NCBI GenBank assembly: GCA_027886185.1
Contig: WOAB01000055.1
Coordinates: forward strand, 1,472,501 to 1,536,500
Length of the DNA stretch: 64,000 nucleotides
Source: Rheum nobile
Taxonomy: Eukaryota; Streptophyta; Magnoliopsida; Caryophyllales; Polygonaceae
Direction: 5' to 3'
How positions within the stretch are numbered: position 1 is the first letter of the stretch; each line of letters opens with the position of its first letter. The notes beneath the pieces were generated by a model. It made no database searches. It saw only the letters and a list, made by a program, of their open reading frames with translations, and was not told the DNA's origin. This document shows positions 23,626 through 35,364 of the stretch, piece after piece. A program made the translations under genes and the position numbers.

Positions 23626-23925
23626 AGGAAAACGCGCCCCAGGTATGTCGTCGAAAATTCATGCTAATTCTACCCGGAGAAAACCTATTTGGCTACAAGA
23701 GCCCTGAAACTAAAACTTCACCTTATACAGGCCACAAAACGTAAAACAAAGGATGATAAGCCAGAGGTCTGTGGGCTGAACGAAATAAAAACAATAAGGT
23801 ACCCCGGGAATTCATGACGCTTCATTCCCACGCAATATAGCACAATCTAAGCTCTAAACAATATCGCTTTTCCAATTTCAGGAAAAAAACGACCAAAGCA
23901 ATAAAAGACGGTATTGAGCTCAGCC

Positions 23926-24265
23926 ACACCGAGTCAATACGCATAGCAACACCCAGACGACACTGGCTCGGCAAGAATGAGCAGTGGACGTAGCCCCACC
24001 CCAACGGTGTCAGATCGACGGATTGACACGCATAGCAATACCCAGACGGCACTGGCTCGGCAAGAATGAGCAGTGGACGTAGCCCCACCCCAATGGTGTC
24101 AGATCGACGGATTGACACGCGTAGCAATACCCAGATGGAACTGGCTCGGCAAGAGTGAGCAGTGGACGTAGCCCCACCCAAACGGTGTCAGATCGATGGA
24201 TCGACACGTGTAGCAACACCCAGACGGCACTGGCTTGGCAAGAATGAGCCAGTGCGCATAGCAAG
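23926..24265. repeat. 90-bp tandem repeat in the Tat element
   Basis: Nearly four copies with a period of 90 bp. Each contains GCAATACCCAGACGG, CTGGCTCGGCAAGAATGAGC and GGACGTAGCCCCACC. It lies between pol and the antisense gene. Apparent reading frames across it simply repeat a 30-residue unit and are not real genes. Confidence 0.85.
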
Positions 24266-24826
24266 ACCAGACGATGTTGGTTACACGATAGCCATCACAC
24301 GTAGCAATATGGCAAGTCACTCGCAAGCAAGAAACAAAGTAGCGATGAGGTATGAGCAACACAATTCTCGAGAAATATTGCTTATTATTTGCACCACGCT
24401 TTCTTAAAAGAAAAAAAATGATGATGAAACAGGACTGGCCCAGGGCAGAACAAGCATACAAGCAAATGAAAAACAAGACAACACGCGTGGAACAGCGTCA
24501 GAATTGAAGAACCTTTCTATAAGAGCATTAGAGAACTTTTTTATATATCGCACAAAGTTGTAGTTACAAGACACTCTTTCATCATTACAAAAGAAGAATC
24601 ATAGAACTTTTCTCGTTCCAAACAGTGCCCACCACTATAGAATACATCGGATCGACAAAATACAGCAACAAAGCAGATTAACTTCTAAAGACGCCCCATC
24701 TAACCAAAGATAAAATGACCACCCTTTACTACCCCCTTCCTAAATACTTCTTCTAGTCTTCCAGACGAGAAGAAGCATGGGGGGGAAAGGGGGATCATAA
24801 ACAAAAGAAAAAGGGGAGGCAACACC

Positions 24827-25213
24827 CTAAAGGCCCACCGCGCGAAGTGAAGAAAGTGGAAAACCAGGAGGAGGTGGCCCATGCACATAAATGTCCACGG
24901 GTCCTCCTCGACCCAAGCGAGCAATGCGGGCCGTATCGTAATTAGTTCGGACCTCCCGAAGACGACGCCCCCTAGCAAGGGGGTGGGGAAAATATAAAAG
25001 ACGGCCAACACCATAGTCAACGGCGTCTGGAAAAATGCAAGCACGAAGGACGTGCAGATCGAACTCCCCAACCCCCTCCCCCACGAGTCCCATGTCCATG
25101 CTCCAAACCCACCCGCTCTCATAACGGTGAACAGCTGACAAGCGCCGGTCCCCTCGCTGACAAATTATACGACCACCATGATGAGCAACCAAGACTAGAT
25201 GAACCATGATCAC
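24827..25213 (-). CDS. Small antisense ORF, unrecognised
   Basis: A 128-residue minus-strand frame beginning MIMVHLVLVAHHGG, rich in G and R. It lies downstream of the three-exon antisense gene and on the same strand. I recognise no domain. It might be a second antisense ORF of the Tat element or chance; a C17 tract at 25341-25357 separates the two. Confidence 0.25.
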   Translation of the reverse strand: MIMVHLVLVAHHGGRIICQRGDRRLSAVHRYESGWVWSMDMGLVGEGVGEFDLHVLRACIFPDAVDYGVGRLLYFPHPLARGRRLREVRTNYDTARIARLGRGGPVDIYVHGPPPPGFPLSSLRAVGL

Positions 25214-25340
25214 TAGGAGCGAAGCACAGAAAAGAAGAAGAGAAAAGAGTTAAATAAGGAAAGGTCAAAACGGCAAGTATTTATGGAGAAGAAAGACAGC
25301 TTAAACCCCAGAGAAAGAGAAAACTACCCAGGCAATAACT

Positions 25341-25357
25341 CCCCCCCCCCCCCCCCC
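25341..25357. repeat. Homopolymer tract C17 followed by CT repeats
   Basis: An uninterrupted run of 17 C on the plus strand, followed by ATC and then (TC)n. It lies between the two antisense reading frames of the Tat element. Confidence 0.9.
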
Positions 25358-25761
25358 ATCTCTCTCTCTTACCCGTATTAAAAAAGGTCAGCCAACAAAA
25401 GAGCTTAAAATGACTAAGATTGATGTGACTAGGCATCATTTAAAGAAAGTAATGAAAGGAGAGAGATTAGGAGAAGAAGCTGGAGCTGTTACCGAGGCCG
25501 CCAGTAGAGCCTATAGAAGCATTTAAGAGCTAAAACAACAACAAAAACCTCACGAAGCCATAAAGCCAAAACAAGTACAAGTAATGACCGCATAGCAGCA
25601 GCAAACCCATAGCACATAACGATGAAACTGGCGTGATAAAGAAAGATTTAAAAAAAAAGAAACCCAACATAATCCGGAAAGAGCAACACCTCCAAAACAT
25701 CAGTGTAACACCATAATACACCAAAAGAAACCCCTTGGGTCAAAAACTTAAGAGAATGAAA

Positions 25762-27897
25762 CTAAGGCTTAGAAACAAGGAAACTTGAGGCATCTTCTCG
25801 CGGAGAATGCTCCCTTGCACACTTCACTCCAACAGAGGTGGCCGACGGGGAAGGCAGCTTCTTAGCATAGGGATCCTCATCTATCAACATGGTCACTCCC
25901 CAAGCTTCCAGTACGGCACCGTGGTCCCCTTTTATGACCCCTACGGCGGGAGGCTTGTAAGGACCCCTAGGCACATATTCCTCTCCAGCGTTATCACGGG
26001 CATTGAGACGTATTGGATTAAGCTTGTAATGATTGAGAACCTGCCTAGCACCAACTTTCAAGCCATAGTAGAAATCACCAACAGCATGATGAGTGTATCG
26101 GGCCTTCATACGATAACCTGCCACATACTCATCCACCCCTTCCTGTCTTCCCTCCGCGTGAGCCTTCGCGCGAACTAGAGGTAGCTCCGCCTGCAAAGAT
26201 GAAACCTTAGACAGAGCAGCATCCCTCTCCTCCTTCAGATGATCTAACTCGGACAAAGCAGCATCCCTTTCAGTCTTCTTCCGACTCAGTTCTAAGCCCA
26301 CACATGTGATTTGGTCACGAAGAGCATCGGCATCAACAACTTGAGATGTCATCTTACCCAAAGCACTCAAGGCCTCACGGCACTCCTTCGCAATCTGCGT
26401 ATAAAAAGAAAAAGTAAAACAACAAGGCACAACAAATCTAACCCATATCCATGTGAATAGGAAAAACGCTTACAGCCTCCAAGTGACGACCCACAGACCC
26501 TCCGGAGCAAGAGGAGTCTCGGGCATGGCGGCTCGACTTCTTTGATCGCGAAGGTTTTATCTTCAACTTGGCCAAAGGAGGATCGGGGCTGTCCCCTACT
26601 TCAACCACTTGAACCTTCTCCTCCGAAGACGGAACGCCCGTAACGCCACCCACCTCACCCTCTACCTCCTCCGCGTAGTCGTGAAGAAATTCCGCACCAC
26701 CGATGGCGGAAGGACCAGAACGAATCTGACCGTAACCGGGATCATCCATAACAAGCCCCTTTTCCAGATCGTCCAGACCTTCCAGATACTCATATTGCAT
26801 GTTAGCGGAGGAACCTAAGAAACAAACAAAGAAAGCAAAACTCGATTAGATAGAAGCTGTGTACAAAAAGACATTGTCAAAACAAGAAACAGCTCACCCC
26901 CGCGAGGGTGAAGAGAACTCAAGCCCAGCTCCTCAAGTTTCTCCGGAGTCATTAACTGACTATAGTCATAGCTGGTGGAGCGGTTAAACTTCGAGATTAG
27001 AACCTTTCTTTCAGCCAATTGTTTCTTCTTAGCAGGACCAGCAACAAGACATGAGAAATGAAAAGCCCTCCCTGGATGTATGTTAACCCCAAACAAGCCA
27101 GGAATGCGGAGCAAGAACCATTCGCTCCTCCACAGACCCAAATTAGAAGGCTTTATAACCCGCTGTGTATATTCTACCTTCCAAGCCCAGTAACTGTCGG
27201 CCATGTCCCGCATAGATATCAAGTTCCTTACCACCTCAAGAGAAGGATCTACGTCGAGCTCACGACAGTGAAGAAAAAGACAACAAAAGTTCCTCCAAGA
27301 GTTAGGATGCAGTTGAATGGGGCTAGTACCCTGAGCGTTTAGGACCTCTTTAAAGAAGGGATGGATGGGCACGCGAAACCCAGCAAGCAGCGATGGCAAG
27401 GACATTGCCATAAAATCCGGGAAGTGATGCAATGATAATGAGCCTCCTTCAGGAAGAGCCAACACCGATCCAATTGGAAAGGGGTACTGTTCAGCGATTT
27501 GCACCAAATGATCGAGCTCCAGTAAAGACTCATCCCCTTCCCCCTCCAAGAAGACGGAGTCGTCTGAGAAAGGCAACCGACGCACGGGCTTCTTCAATAC
27601 CCAAACCTTGGCATCACCTAACCCCGATCGTGAAGACAAAGACATAAGATTAGAATGACCTGGGTCTTCTCCCCTCTCGGAAGGAGAAGACTCCTCTCGA
27701 AGTCCTTCTTCGCGTATTCTCTCAGGGTCGTATTGCGAAGAACGATCGCGCATGGCTTTATATCGAGCCTCAGGCAAAACCAGTCGCCGCCGAAAGGATG
27801 GACCAGGAGTAACCGTTTCCATAGCTCCAGAAGACTCTTCCTGCGGAGAATGCTGACTTCGTTCGCTAGAAGAAAGAATTTGATGTTTGTGATTCAT
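25762..27897 (-). CDS. Antisense Tat ORF (gypsy-type transposon domain), three exons, intact
   Basis: Three exons, 27897-26898, 26814-26474 and 26394-25762, are joined by introns of 83 and 79 bp with GT-AG ends. Together they give 1974 nt, exactly 657 codons plus a TAG stop. Residues about 150-270 carry the 'putative gypsy type transposon' domain of plant Tat antisense ORFs (FFKEVLN, PIQLHPNSWRNFCCLFLHC, DMADSYWAWKVEY). An acidic, Lys/Ser-rich middle follows (SRSKKSSRHARDSS). The C-terminal third has a predicted coiled coil (SELDHLKEERDAALSKVSSL). The role of this protein family is unknown. Unlike gag and pol of the same element, it has no stop or frameshift. Intron calls are mine from the sequence. 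Confidence 0.85.
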
Positions 27898-28253
27898 AAC
27901 CGTCCTAACAAGTTTTATGCCCTAAGATTTGGGCGAAAGAAAGAGGGAAGCAAAATTCGCAGATAATCAGAGGAGAATCCCAATACACCTAAAGACAAAA
28001 GAAGGGTTTAGGGAAACGGCAGAAATGGTTTAACCCTATCCTAAAGAAGGAAGAAGACCCTCTGAAACATGCTTCGGAGTCGCGAAAGACACAAACAAAA
28101 GAAAGACCGGAGTGAATCTAAGCCCTGGCAGCCATAAAAGAGTAATCTTTAGCCTCACAACCACAAAAATTTCGGATATCCTCTCATCGCCATCACAGAA
28201 GTAGAAAAAGAAACGAAGGAAAAATCGCAAAAGAAGAAAGGACCGAAAGCCTT

Positions 28254-28256
28254 ACC
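28254..28256 (-). other. Possible 5'-UTR splice donor of the antisense gene
   Basis: The minus strand reads GTCAG|GTAAGG around 28250-28260, a strong donor between the candidate TATA box and the ATG at 27897. It suggests a spliced leader, but I cannot fix the acceptor. Confidence 0.35.
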
Positions 28257-28385
28257 TGACAAAGTGTAGAAATCACCTGTAACACGAGAATGCCGAGACT
28301 CGGCCACCGGAAAACGCAGTTAGGAGAAAAGAGAAGTTGAAAAAGAGAAGAAGAATGTCAGACGAAAGGAACTAAAGAAAAGATA

Positions 28386-28397
28386 CTTTTTATAAAG
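28386..28397 (-). promoter_or_regulatory. Candidate TATA box for the antisense gene
   Basis: Minus strand CTTTATAAAAAG, about 490 bp upstream of the antisense start codon and inside the element, outside the LTR. It fits an internal promoter driving the antisense transcript. Confidence 0.5.
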
Positions 28398-28638
28398 TAA
28401 GGAAGAAGTTGAAAGGGCGCCGAAAGGGACATGTGGCGCAATTCGAGAAGGTCACTTGTCGACTCAGGGGAACTCCAATGAGGAAGGTTCTTTTTTGAAA
28501 TTCAAAACGACGCGCCTCAGCTAAGGAATAGGGAAGACATCTTTGATTTTCTACGTGGAAGAATCCCCATCCCGGACAGCCTTAGTACAAATCGTCTCAG
28601 AAATTCCCACAATTCCTAGTCTTCGCTCATGTTTCGCG

Positions 28639-28657
28639 AAGGACTTGGGGGGCTGGC
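28639..28657 (+). other. Polypurine tract of the Tat element
   Basis: AAGGACTTGGGGGGCTGGC lies directly before the 3' LTR start TGTGGGG at 28658. Tat elements usually have such a G-rich tract with pyrimidine interruptions at this place. Confidence 0.75.
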
Positions 28658-29334
28658 TGTGGGGGGCAGATCTCTCCTTCACGAATATAATCGTACGCGG
28701 AGGAAGAGCCAACTACCAGAATTCTGTTATGGAGAGAGATTGCATCTGACAGGAAGGAAGCTTCCCAAAAATGGTTGCACGATCTCCAATTAGGCCGTGA
28801 CACCTGGTGGTTTCCTACTGGATGATGCTCTCTATAAATACCCATATGAGTCTTGAGCTGAGGGGGGCAGGTTTTGAGAGCATTAAAGAAGGAGAGAACT
28901 CTAATCCTTCTCAGGGCTCTAGTCTGAGGGGGTTCTTACTTGTTCTTCAAAGAATACTCGGTTCCCTGGGTTTTCGGAGTTGGACCTCATTACCTCTCTT
29001 TCTCTTTTCTCTTCATCTCTCAAACACACTTTTCTTGGGAATAATACTGACTTGAGCGTCGGAGGGTGTTCTCCCGGAGAAGCTTTCTCCGGGTTTTCAG
29101 GTCATCGTCGGAGTGCGAGACGAGGAAGGAACCAGATCTTGGGACCAGACGAAGTAACGCAGAAGCTTGACTAGGAAGAGATAAATTCCCAAGCAGTCCT
29201 ACGCCGACTCACGAGGGATAAACAGGAGGAAAAGTTGCTAAGGACCTCCCACAACCAAACAAATCGTATTACACCCGAACTGGAGTTGTGTTGATCTCCA
29301 GCCTCTTCGCGGACCGTTGAATCGGGTTTCAACA
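28658..29334 (+). repeat. 3' LTR of the Tat element
   Basis: A 677-bp copy of 16858-17535, ending GGTTTCAACA, followed by the duplicated target GGTAT at 29335-29339. Confidence 0.92.
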
Positions 29335-29339
29335 GGTAT

Positions 29340-29996
29340 ATTCTAACGTACTTGGCAGACTTCTTCTACATTAGGTGTACATTCACATACAATCTTCGTG
29401 TAATAGGGTTTATGACAGTTTGCTTAGAATGATTCTTTGTTGGAGAAATGGTTGAGCTTCTCTGTTTAGAATGTGGAATTTCATATTGAATTGTGGACTT
29501 ATGACTTTTTATCTATTTTTTCCGCTTGTGTTTTTTAGAATTTAATAGAATGATCCTGAAGTATTTTATATTTGTGAAGCTTTCAATAGCGTATTTCCAA
29601 AGTTTTGTTGTTGGAGAAGTATAATCTTCTTGAGGAAGGGTATTCGTTTGACTACTTGATTTCTGAAAATCGTATCTCATTACAATTTAACATTATAACC
29701 TTCCTATGGCTGGTAATATGATGTTGCATGTCTTTAGGTAGAATAAAATATTGGAAAGCTAAACTTATATAGTTAGGTTTAAGGATTACGATATTTATCT
29801 CCATGCTTGACATATGGCTCATGAAGTATTATAGTTTTTCTTATGCGTGTCGCCACACGACTATCTCTATTCATTGGCTTTAGTCATACTATGTGGTTCG
29901 ATTCGTATTATGAATTTTCTATGTGCATTATACTTATACATGTTTCCTTTTTTTTGTTGGGGCATACCATTAAATTTTTAAAATTTGTAAGTTTAT
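29340..29996. other. No gene recognised
   Basis: AT-rich sequence continuing the pre-insertion locus on the right of the Tat element. No exon or repeat is recognised. Confidence 0.5.
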
Positions 29997-30293
29997 TTGG
30001 TGAAATTGTCTATAGTAAGGAAATACCCATTTAAGTTCCAAAGGCGACAATTCCCGATAAAGCTTTGTTTTGCAACGACTATAAATAAATCACAAGGGCA
30101 AACACTGCAACATGTTTGTGTCTTTTTGAAACAATATTGCGTATTTCATATTCAGTTGTATGTAGGTTGTTCAAGAGCTCGCAAAAGGGAGGATTTGCAA
30201 GTTTTTATTCTGAAATCATCCGTTCTTACTGAAGGAAAACAATTGGTGAACAATGTAATTTGTTTTGATAGTTTGACGAAACCAGAGATTTGA
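29997..30293 (+). pseudogene. Helitron/PIF1 helicase C-terminus, plus strand
   Basis: The frame includes YPFKFQRRQFPIKLCFATTI, NKSQGQTL and LYVGCSRARKREDL. These are the last conserved helicase motifs of the PIF1-like domain in plant Helitron Rep/helicase proteins (usually TINKSQGQ..YVA.SR). The stop at 30291 follows normally. The N-terminal Rep and most helicase motifs are missing upstream, so it is a short orphan end. Confidence 0.75.
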
Positions 30294-30512
30294 TGAGTGT
30301 GGTGTTAGCATGTATAAAATTTTGACATATCTAACCATACGAAAGTAAAAATTAGATACAGTTTTTTCTTTTTAAATCATATACTTTGCTATTATTTTCT
30401 ATTTTCATTTTAATCGGATGTAATATCATGGTTTGAAATAAACGAAGTCTATTTATTATACATTAGCTCTAAAAAACGCAAACATTACATTTAATATTTA
30501 ACTAGTGTAGTA

Positions 30513-30529
30513 CCCGTGCCGTGCACGGG
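30513..30529 (-). terminator. Helitron 3' hairpin
   Basis: A perfect 7-bp stem with a 3-nt loop, seven bases before the terminal CTAG. In Helitrons this hairpin acts as the rolling-circle termination signal. Confidence 0.75.
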
Positions 30530-30958
30530 GTCTGTTTATTCTTTCTTATATTTAAAAAAATAGTATATAAAAATTATATATTTAATTGATATAGAAATAT
30601 ATCAGTAATGACTATTATAAAAGTAGATGAATGCTAATGTAAAAAAGGACTAATTGAATACAAAATATTGAAGAGATTAACAAAATACATTATCAAAAGA
30701 GAGGCAAAACTCTTCATAACTGTATTAATAGTAAAATTGGTTAAGTAGTTTTGAAACGTGGATAGTCATATCCCTAACATTTATACTACTAAAACGATAA
30801 AGCATAATCAAAATATTTATATAATACATGAAAATGAAACCCTAAACATAAAATCTCGTAATATATTCAAAATTGCTACAAATTATGAAAAACTTCGTTG
30901 TATACTACATTGGTAGTAGTATTAGATCTTTTTTTGTTTTTGTCCCATATTAAAATCT

Positions 30959-32035
30959 TCAAACCTTTCTCGTTAGTAACTCTTGATGATGCAACACAAA
31001 ACTAACCATGAGTGATGCAATATAAAACTGACCATGAGCAAAAACAGGGTGTGGAAGATACAAACCGACATTTGTAAGAGATTGGCCCTGGCTATTGTTT
31101 ATCGTCATAGCAAAACAGACACTCAAGAGAAATTGTCTTCGTTGAAACTTGAATGGGTATGAAGTGTTTGAGGGTGACATGAGCATGCGAGGATTCGAAA
31201 CTATATTTCTAATATTGTAGTTAAAATAGTTCTTTCTTGTATGACATGACTGCCGAGCTGCGTGGTTATCAATCTTGTCCCATTGCATAAACTTGAAGAA
31301 TGGTCAATATTTCAAATCAGCATAATAGGGACCTTAACCTTAGTTTTTAATACATGATTTGGGACACCAAAACATCTAATACTTTTCAAGTAGTCAGAAG
31401 TATAAACACTTGCATCATTGTCTGCAATAAAACCTGTCTTGCAAAGGCTATCCGAACTGAGATAGATTTTTTCATTACCTAGTAACAAAGACAATATATA
31501 GTTATTAACTCTATCTACCTCTTCATGTGGTGGTGCAAGAATTGCTCGGTCTTCAAAGTATTTTGGAGACAATTGATTGTCCAAAGAGAGGGATAAACAA
31601 ATTTAATAATTATTGGAATCAGATCTAAGTCATAATCTTTCACCAATAGTTCATCAGAAATTCGTATTTGTTCTTCTCCATCTTGTCATCGCCTACAGTA
31701 CCATCTCTGATGCTTAATACCCTTTTAGAAAATTCCTTTGCTTCTTGGATATCATAATCAGATGTACCTTGTTGAATCCTCATGTTTCTTGTCAAATTAA
31801 GAATTTTGCAATATTCCCACAAATAAGAGGAATTAATGGTGACAAAAATAATATCTTGCTTGCTTTCCTTTGTGATAATGGGTAGGATTTGCCTAAAGTC
31901 TCCACCAAATACTACGACTTTCCCTCCAAAAGGTTATACTAAACTAAGGGGATTTGTAGCCCATAGAATATCTTTTAAAGTCATGTATAATGCTTCAAAA
32001 TAGAATCTATTCGTCATCGGAGCTCATCCCAGATA
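30959..32035 (-). pseudogene. Helitron helicase, C-terminal half, broken
   Basis: Reading leftward from 32035 the frames give DEAPMTNRFYFEAL, FGGKVVVFGGDFRQILPII, SSYLWEYCKILNLTRNMRI, RAILAPPHEEVDRVNNYILS, YLSSDSL, CFGVPNHVLK, FQRRQF, AMTINNSQGQSL and PVFAHGQFYI. This order matches the PIF1-like helicase of plant Helitrons, motifs II to VI. Several frameshifts and stops separate the pieces. The Walker A segment and the Rep nuclease domain are absent. Confidence 0.8.
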
Positions 32036-33029
32036 ATAAGCTAGCATCACAAATCAATTCAGATAGTTTTGTATCTGAACTTAAGTTGTAAAGTTAACAA
32101 AACCATAACTTGTGAAGATGATCAAACTATATTAACTACGACCAATAAGTACTTTAAAAAAATGATAAATTATATTTAACAAATACATTGTGAAGATTAA
32201 GCCCATATGAAATTTGGTTTACAATTATGTTAAAGTGGGTTATTTATTTTAAAGAATTGTCGTTTGAAGATAAAAATACATTAGGAAAGAGCATATATAT
32301 CATAATATAATATAATATATATATATATAAACAATACACTTGATAAATACAACATACTATATGCTCTTTAGTTCGTATAAATTGGATTTAAATGACTTTC
32401 AATAGACTCTACGAAATACATTAGTTATGGAAATTGGTAAGTAAACTACTACAACATAAACACTGGATTTATCTTAATCGACTTCGAGAGAATCTTTTCA
32501 ATAATATTTTATATATTCTTGATAGAAATCTACGGTTTTATACAATTTGTGAATTTGATCGTAAAAATATTGTATAGCTTCAATATGTAGAAAAATTATA
32601 GAGAAGATTTGTAAAAACCATAAGTGTTTTAAGATGATGTAGTAAGATTAGTTGATATATATTTACTTACATCATCAAATAAGATATATGAAAAATAGAT
32701 TTTTCTATCTATTCAATATTACTTGGGAAAATAAAGGGTTAAAAACTCCCTACGCATATAAATTGAGATTCTCTAATAAAAACCTATCTTATTGGTTGTG
32801 ATTACTTACTATAATCAAAACTTATCTTATTCTATACATGGAAAATAATTTTTAGTTTTTTGTATCTTTTCGGAACATTTTGCAGCTCTTTTAGTTGATA
32901 ATTCTTTTTTTATTTGTTTTCCTAATAGTTGGATGATGTAGTGGATGGTGGTTAGATGAGTGATGACATGTAGGCAAATCAAACGTGGTGGCAACACATA
33001 CGGTTTTGGATTAGTAGATATATAGTAGA

Positions 33030-34534
33030 TTACACTCCGTGCTTTGAACGACTTTAAAAAAAGATTATGCATACCAATAATATGTTATATAAAATAATTG
33101 ACATGAACATAAACCATTATACTTATAGCACGTTTTCACCTTTGTTTTGTATGAAGTTTATTTTTAACGACTCTAACTTCCGGATCATAGTCTTATCTTT
33201 TTGTGGTCCATTTTGGAAAGGATTAATGTTAAAAATATCGCAGATTTATTTTCGCATAGTGCATAAATAAATATTATAGAACATTTTGTGGTCAATATTG
33301 GAAAAAGATAATCAAATATTACAGAATATTTTTTTGTACATTTTGAAAAGATTTTATTGCAAATAATATTCGTATGGCAAGTGTAGGATTCTATTACCGT
33401 AATTTTTTTATTTTTAAAATAAATCTAAAAAAACCACAAGCTGCCACATGTCCAATTCAATATCGGGACGCTACGTGGCAACTTAAAATTCGGGCTCATT
33501 CTGGGAGCGCCACGTGGCTCAGTCGGTATTTGCGTTTAGTAGTTATATAGTAGATTAGTAGGCTAGTCTGATCAAACTGTTAAGTCTTTCCAGTTTATCT
33601 GACAAGAATGACTTCAAAAGCACGGACGTACACATGCATTTTAATTTCAAAAACATAATAAAATATGTATTAGTAAGTGTGAGTATATGTATAAATATTT
33701 GCTCAATAATGAACCATGCTAACTGATAAATAAATTTGGAATGTCGTTGTTTATCCTCAACCACTAACTCACCATCTCATAAGTAAATTGAGTAGATAAC
33801 CTAAAAGTCAAATGACGTCATCACTATAGGAAATTTACCGTGCAACATTTAAAAAAATAATTTTTTTATGTGGATCTCTGTTGGTAAGCTAGCTAGAATG
33901 CACTTACATATTCAAAATTCACTGGATGAATATCCCGACCGCAATCAATTCTTAATTCTGTTGTTTTAGGTAGGATATTTAAATATTTAATGACATATTA
34001 GAATAAAAAGGATCATATATCATATATATGATATTAATAGAGTAAGAGTAAGGATATTAAATTATTTCAGATATGGTAAGAGAATGTACTTAATCAATAT
34101 TATGCTGGATAGACAATATTGACAGATAAGAAGGAAAAAAAGATCGTGATCTTAATATATAAGGTAAGAGTATATTTTATAATAAAAATATTACAGAATA
34201 TTTTGTTGTACATTTTGGAAAGATTTTATAGTAAATAATATTAGTATGGCAAATGTAGGATTCTATTACTATAATTTTTTAATTTTTTAAATAAATAAAT
34301 CTAAAAAAAACACAAGATGCCACGTGTCTAATTCAATACCGTGACGCCACGTGACAGCGTAAAATTCGGGCTCATTCTGGGAGCGCCACGTGGCTCAGTT
34401 GATATTTGCGTTTAGTAGTTATATAATAAATTTAAACATATATTTTCAAATAAACTACACCTAATATATTAATTTTATGAAATACTACAATTTTAAAAAT
34501 TCCATTCGCACAATCGCACGGGTCCTTCAACTAG
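33030..34534. repeat. Helitron end fragments, tandemly repeated
   Basis: Two related stretches, about 33300-33554 and 34190-34433, each end with the Helitron-like start (minus-strand TCTACTATATAACTACTAAA, degenerate in the second) and share CACGTGGC-containing sequence. A plus-strand Helitron-type 3' end, CGCACGGGTCCTTCAACTAG, lies at 34515-34534. I see no coding region here. Confidence 0.5.
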
Positions 34535-34689
34535 TAGAAGAAAAAGGGAAATCTCGCGGACAATGAATACAACCGCGTGAAATTGAGATCCTTGCAGACC
34601 ACGTTCCCCGTCTTACGGAAAACCTATATGCACACGTTTTATCGACTAAATGCACACGAAGTCGTGCGTTTAATATAAGCGTACATGCT

Positions 34690-34880
34690 CTATGCGCTTA
34701 TTATAAGCGCATATGGGCATAAGGGGGATTTAAAAAATATGATGAGGGGCATAGGTATTGTAGCTATGCGCTTACAATAAGCGCATAGCTATGCACCTAT
34801 AGTTGTGCGCTTACTTTAAGCGCATAGATCTAAAATATTTTTTTTACAAGTTTATCTGGTGCGCTTATTGTAAGCGCACC
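34690..34880. repeat. Subterminal interrupted palindromes, left arm
   Basis: Four copies of a GCGCTTA-nnn-TAAGCGC type motif near 34695, 34768, 34808 and 34861. Degenerate counterparts lie in the right arm near 38836, 38890, 38963 and 38990. Confidence 0.75.
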
Positions 34881-35364
34881 ATACTAAAAAAAAACTTGCA
34901 CTTTTTTTCCATAATCATGTAGATAATTTCAATACGATTCCGTACATATAAAATTCGTCCAAAACGGATATCGTTTGCCCCTCCAAAAACCCAAAAAACG
35001 AAGCCTTCCTACCCATTTTTTTACAATTTGGTGCCCGGCATATAGCGCATTGTAGTGAATTTTTTTGGTGTTTTCTGCATTTTTCTACTATAATTTTGTA
35101 TAAATTTTAATACGAGTCAGTATATATAAAATTAATCCAAAACGGATATCGTTTTCCCCTCCAAAAAGCCAAAAAATGGGAATAAAACGTTAGAAACTAT
35201 AGTATTTAAGTAATATATTTTGTAATACTTAACTATAATACATAAAGTATAGTTATTTTTCCATAATCATGTATAGAATTTCAATACGAGTCCGTACATA
35301 TAAAATTCGTCCAAAGCGGACATCGTTTGCCCCTCCAAAAATCCAAAAAACAAAGCCTTCCTAC

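Larger units (their letters stand above)
16858..29334 (+). mobile_element. Tat-lineage Ty3/gypsy element, both ends and TSD present
   Basis: A 12,477-bp element bounded by LTRs of 678 and 677 bp and flanked by the perfect 5-bp duplication GGTAT (16853-16857 and 29335-29339). In order it has LTR, PBS, gag, protease, RT, RNase H, a second RNase H-like domain, integrase, a 90-bp tandem repeat, an antisense three-exon ORF, polypurine tract and LTR. The extra RNase H-like domain and the antisense ORF define the Tat group. By eye the LTRs differ by 9 substitutions and one indel, about 1.3%. Gag and pol carry several stops, so it is not autonomous now. Confidence 0.93.
30502..33029 (-). mobile_element. 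Non-autonomous Helitron, both termini recognisable
   Basis: On the minus strand the 5' end is TCTACTATATATCTACTAAT at 33029, preceded by A. The 3' end is CTAG at 30505-30502, followed by T. Seven bases before CTAG is a perfect hairpin, CCCGTGC-ACG-GCACGGG (30513-30529). TC...hairpin...CTAG between A and T is the canonical Helitron structure. The 2.5-kb body carries the C-terminal half of a Helitron helicase and then AT-rich DNA. An alternative 5' end of the same kind is at 33554. Confidence 0.7.

Noticed and set aside
23926..24265. Regular repeats considered as a CRISPR array
   Set aside because: The repeats are contiguous 90-bp units without unique spacers, in a plant retrotransposon.
24010..24476. 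Frames with a repeated Ser/Val/Leu pattern
   Set aside because: They are translations of the 90-bp tandem repeat.
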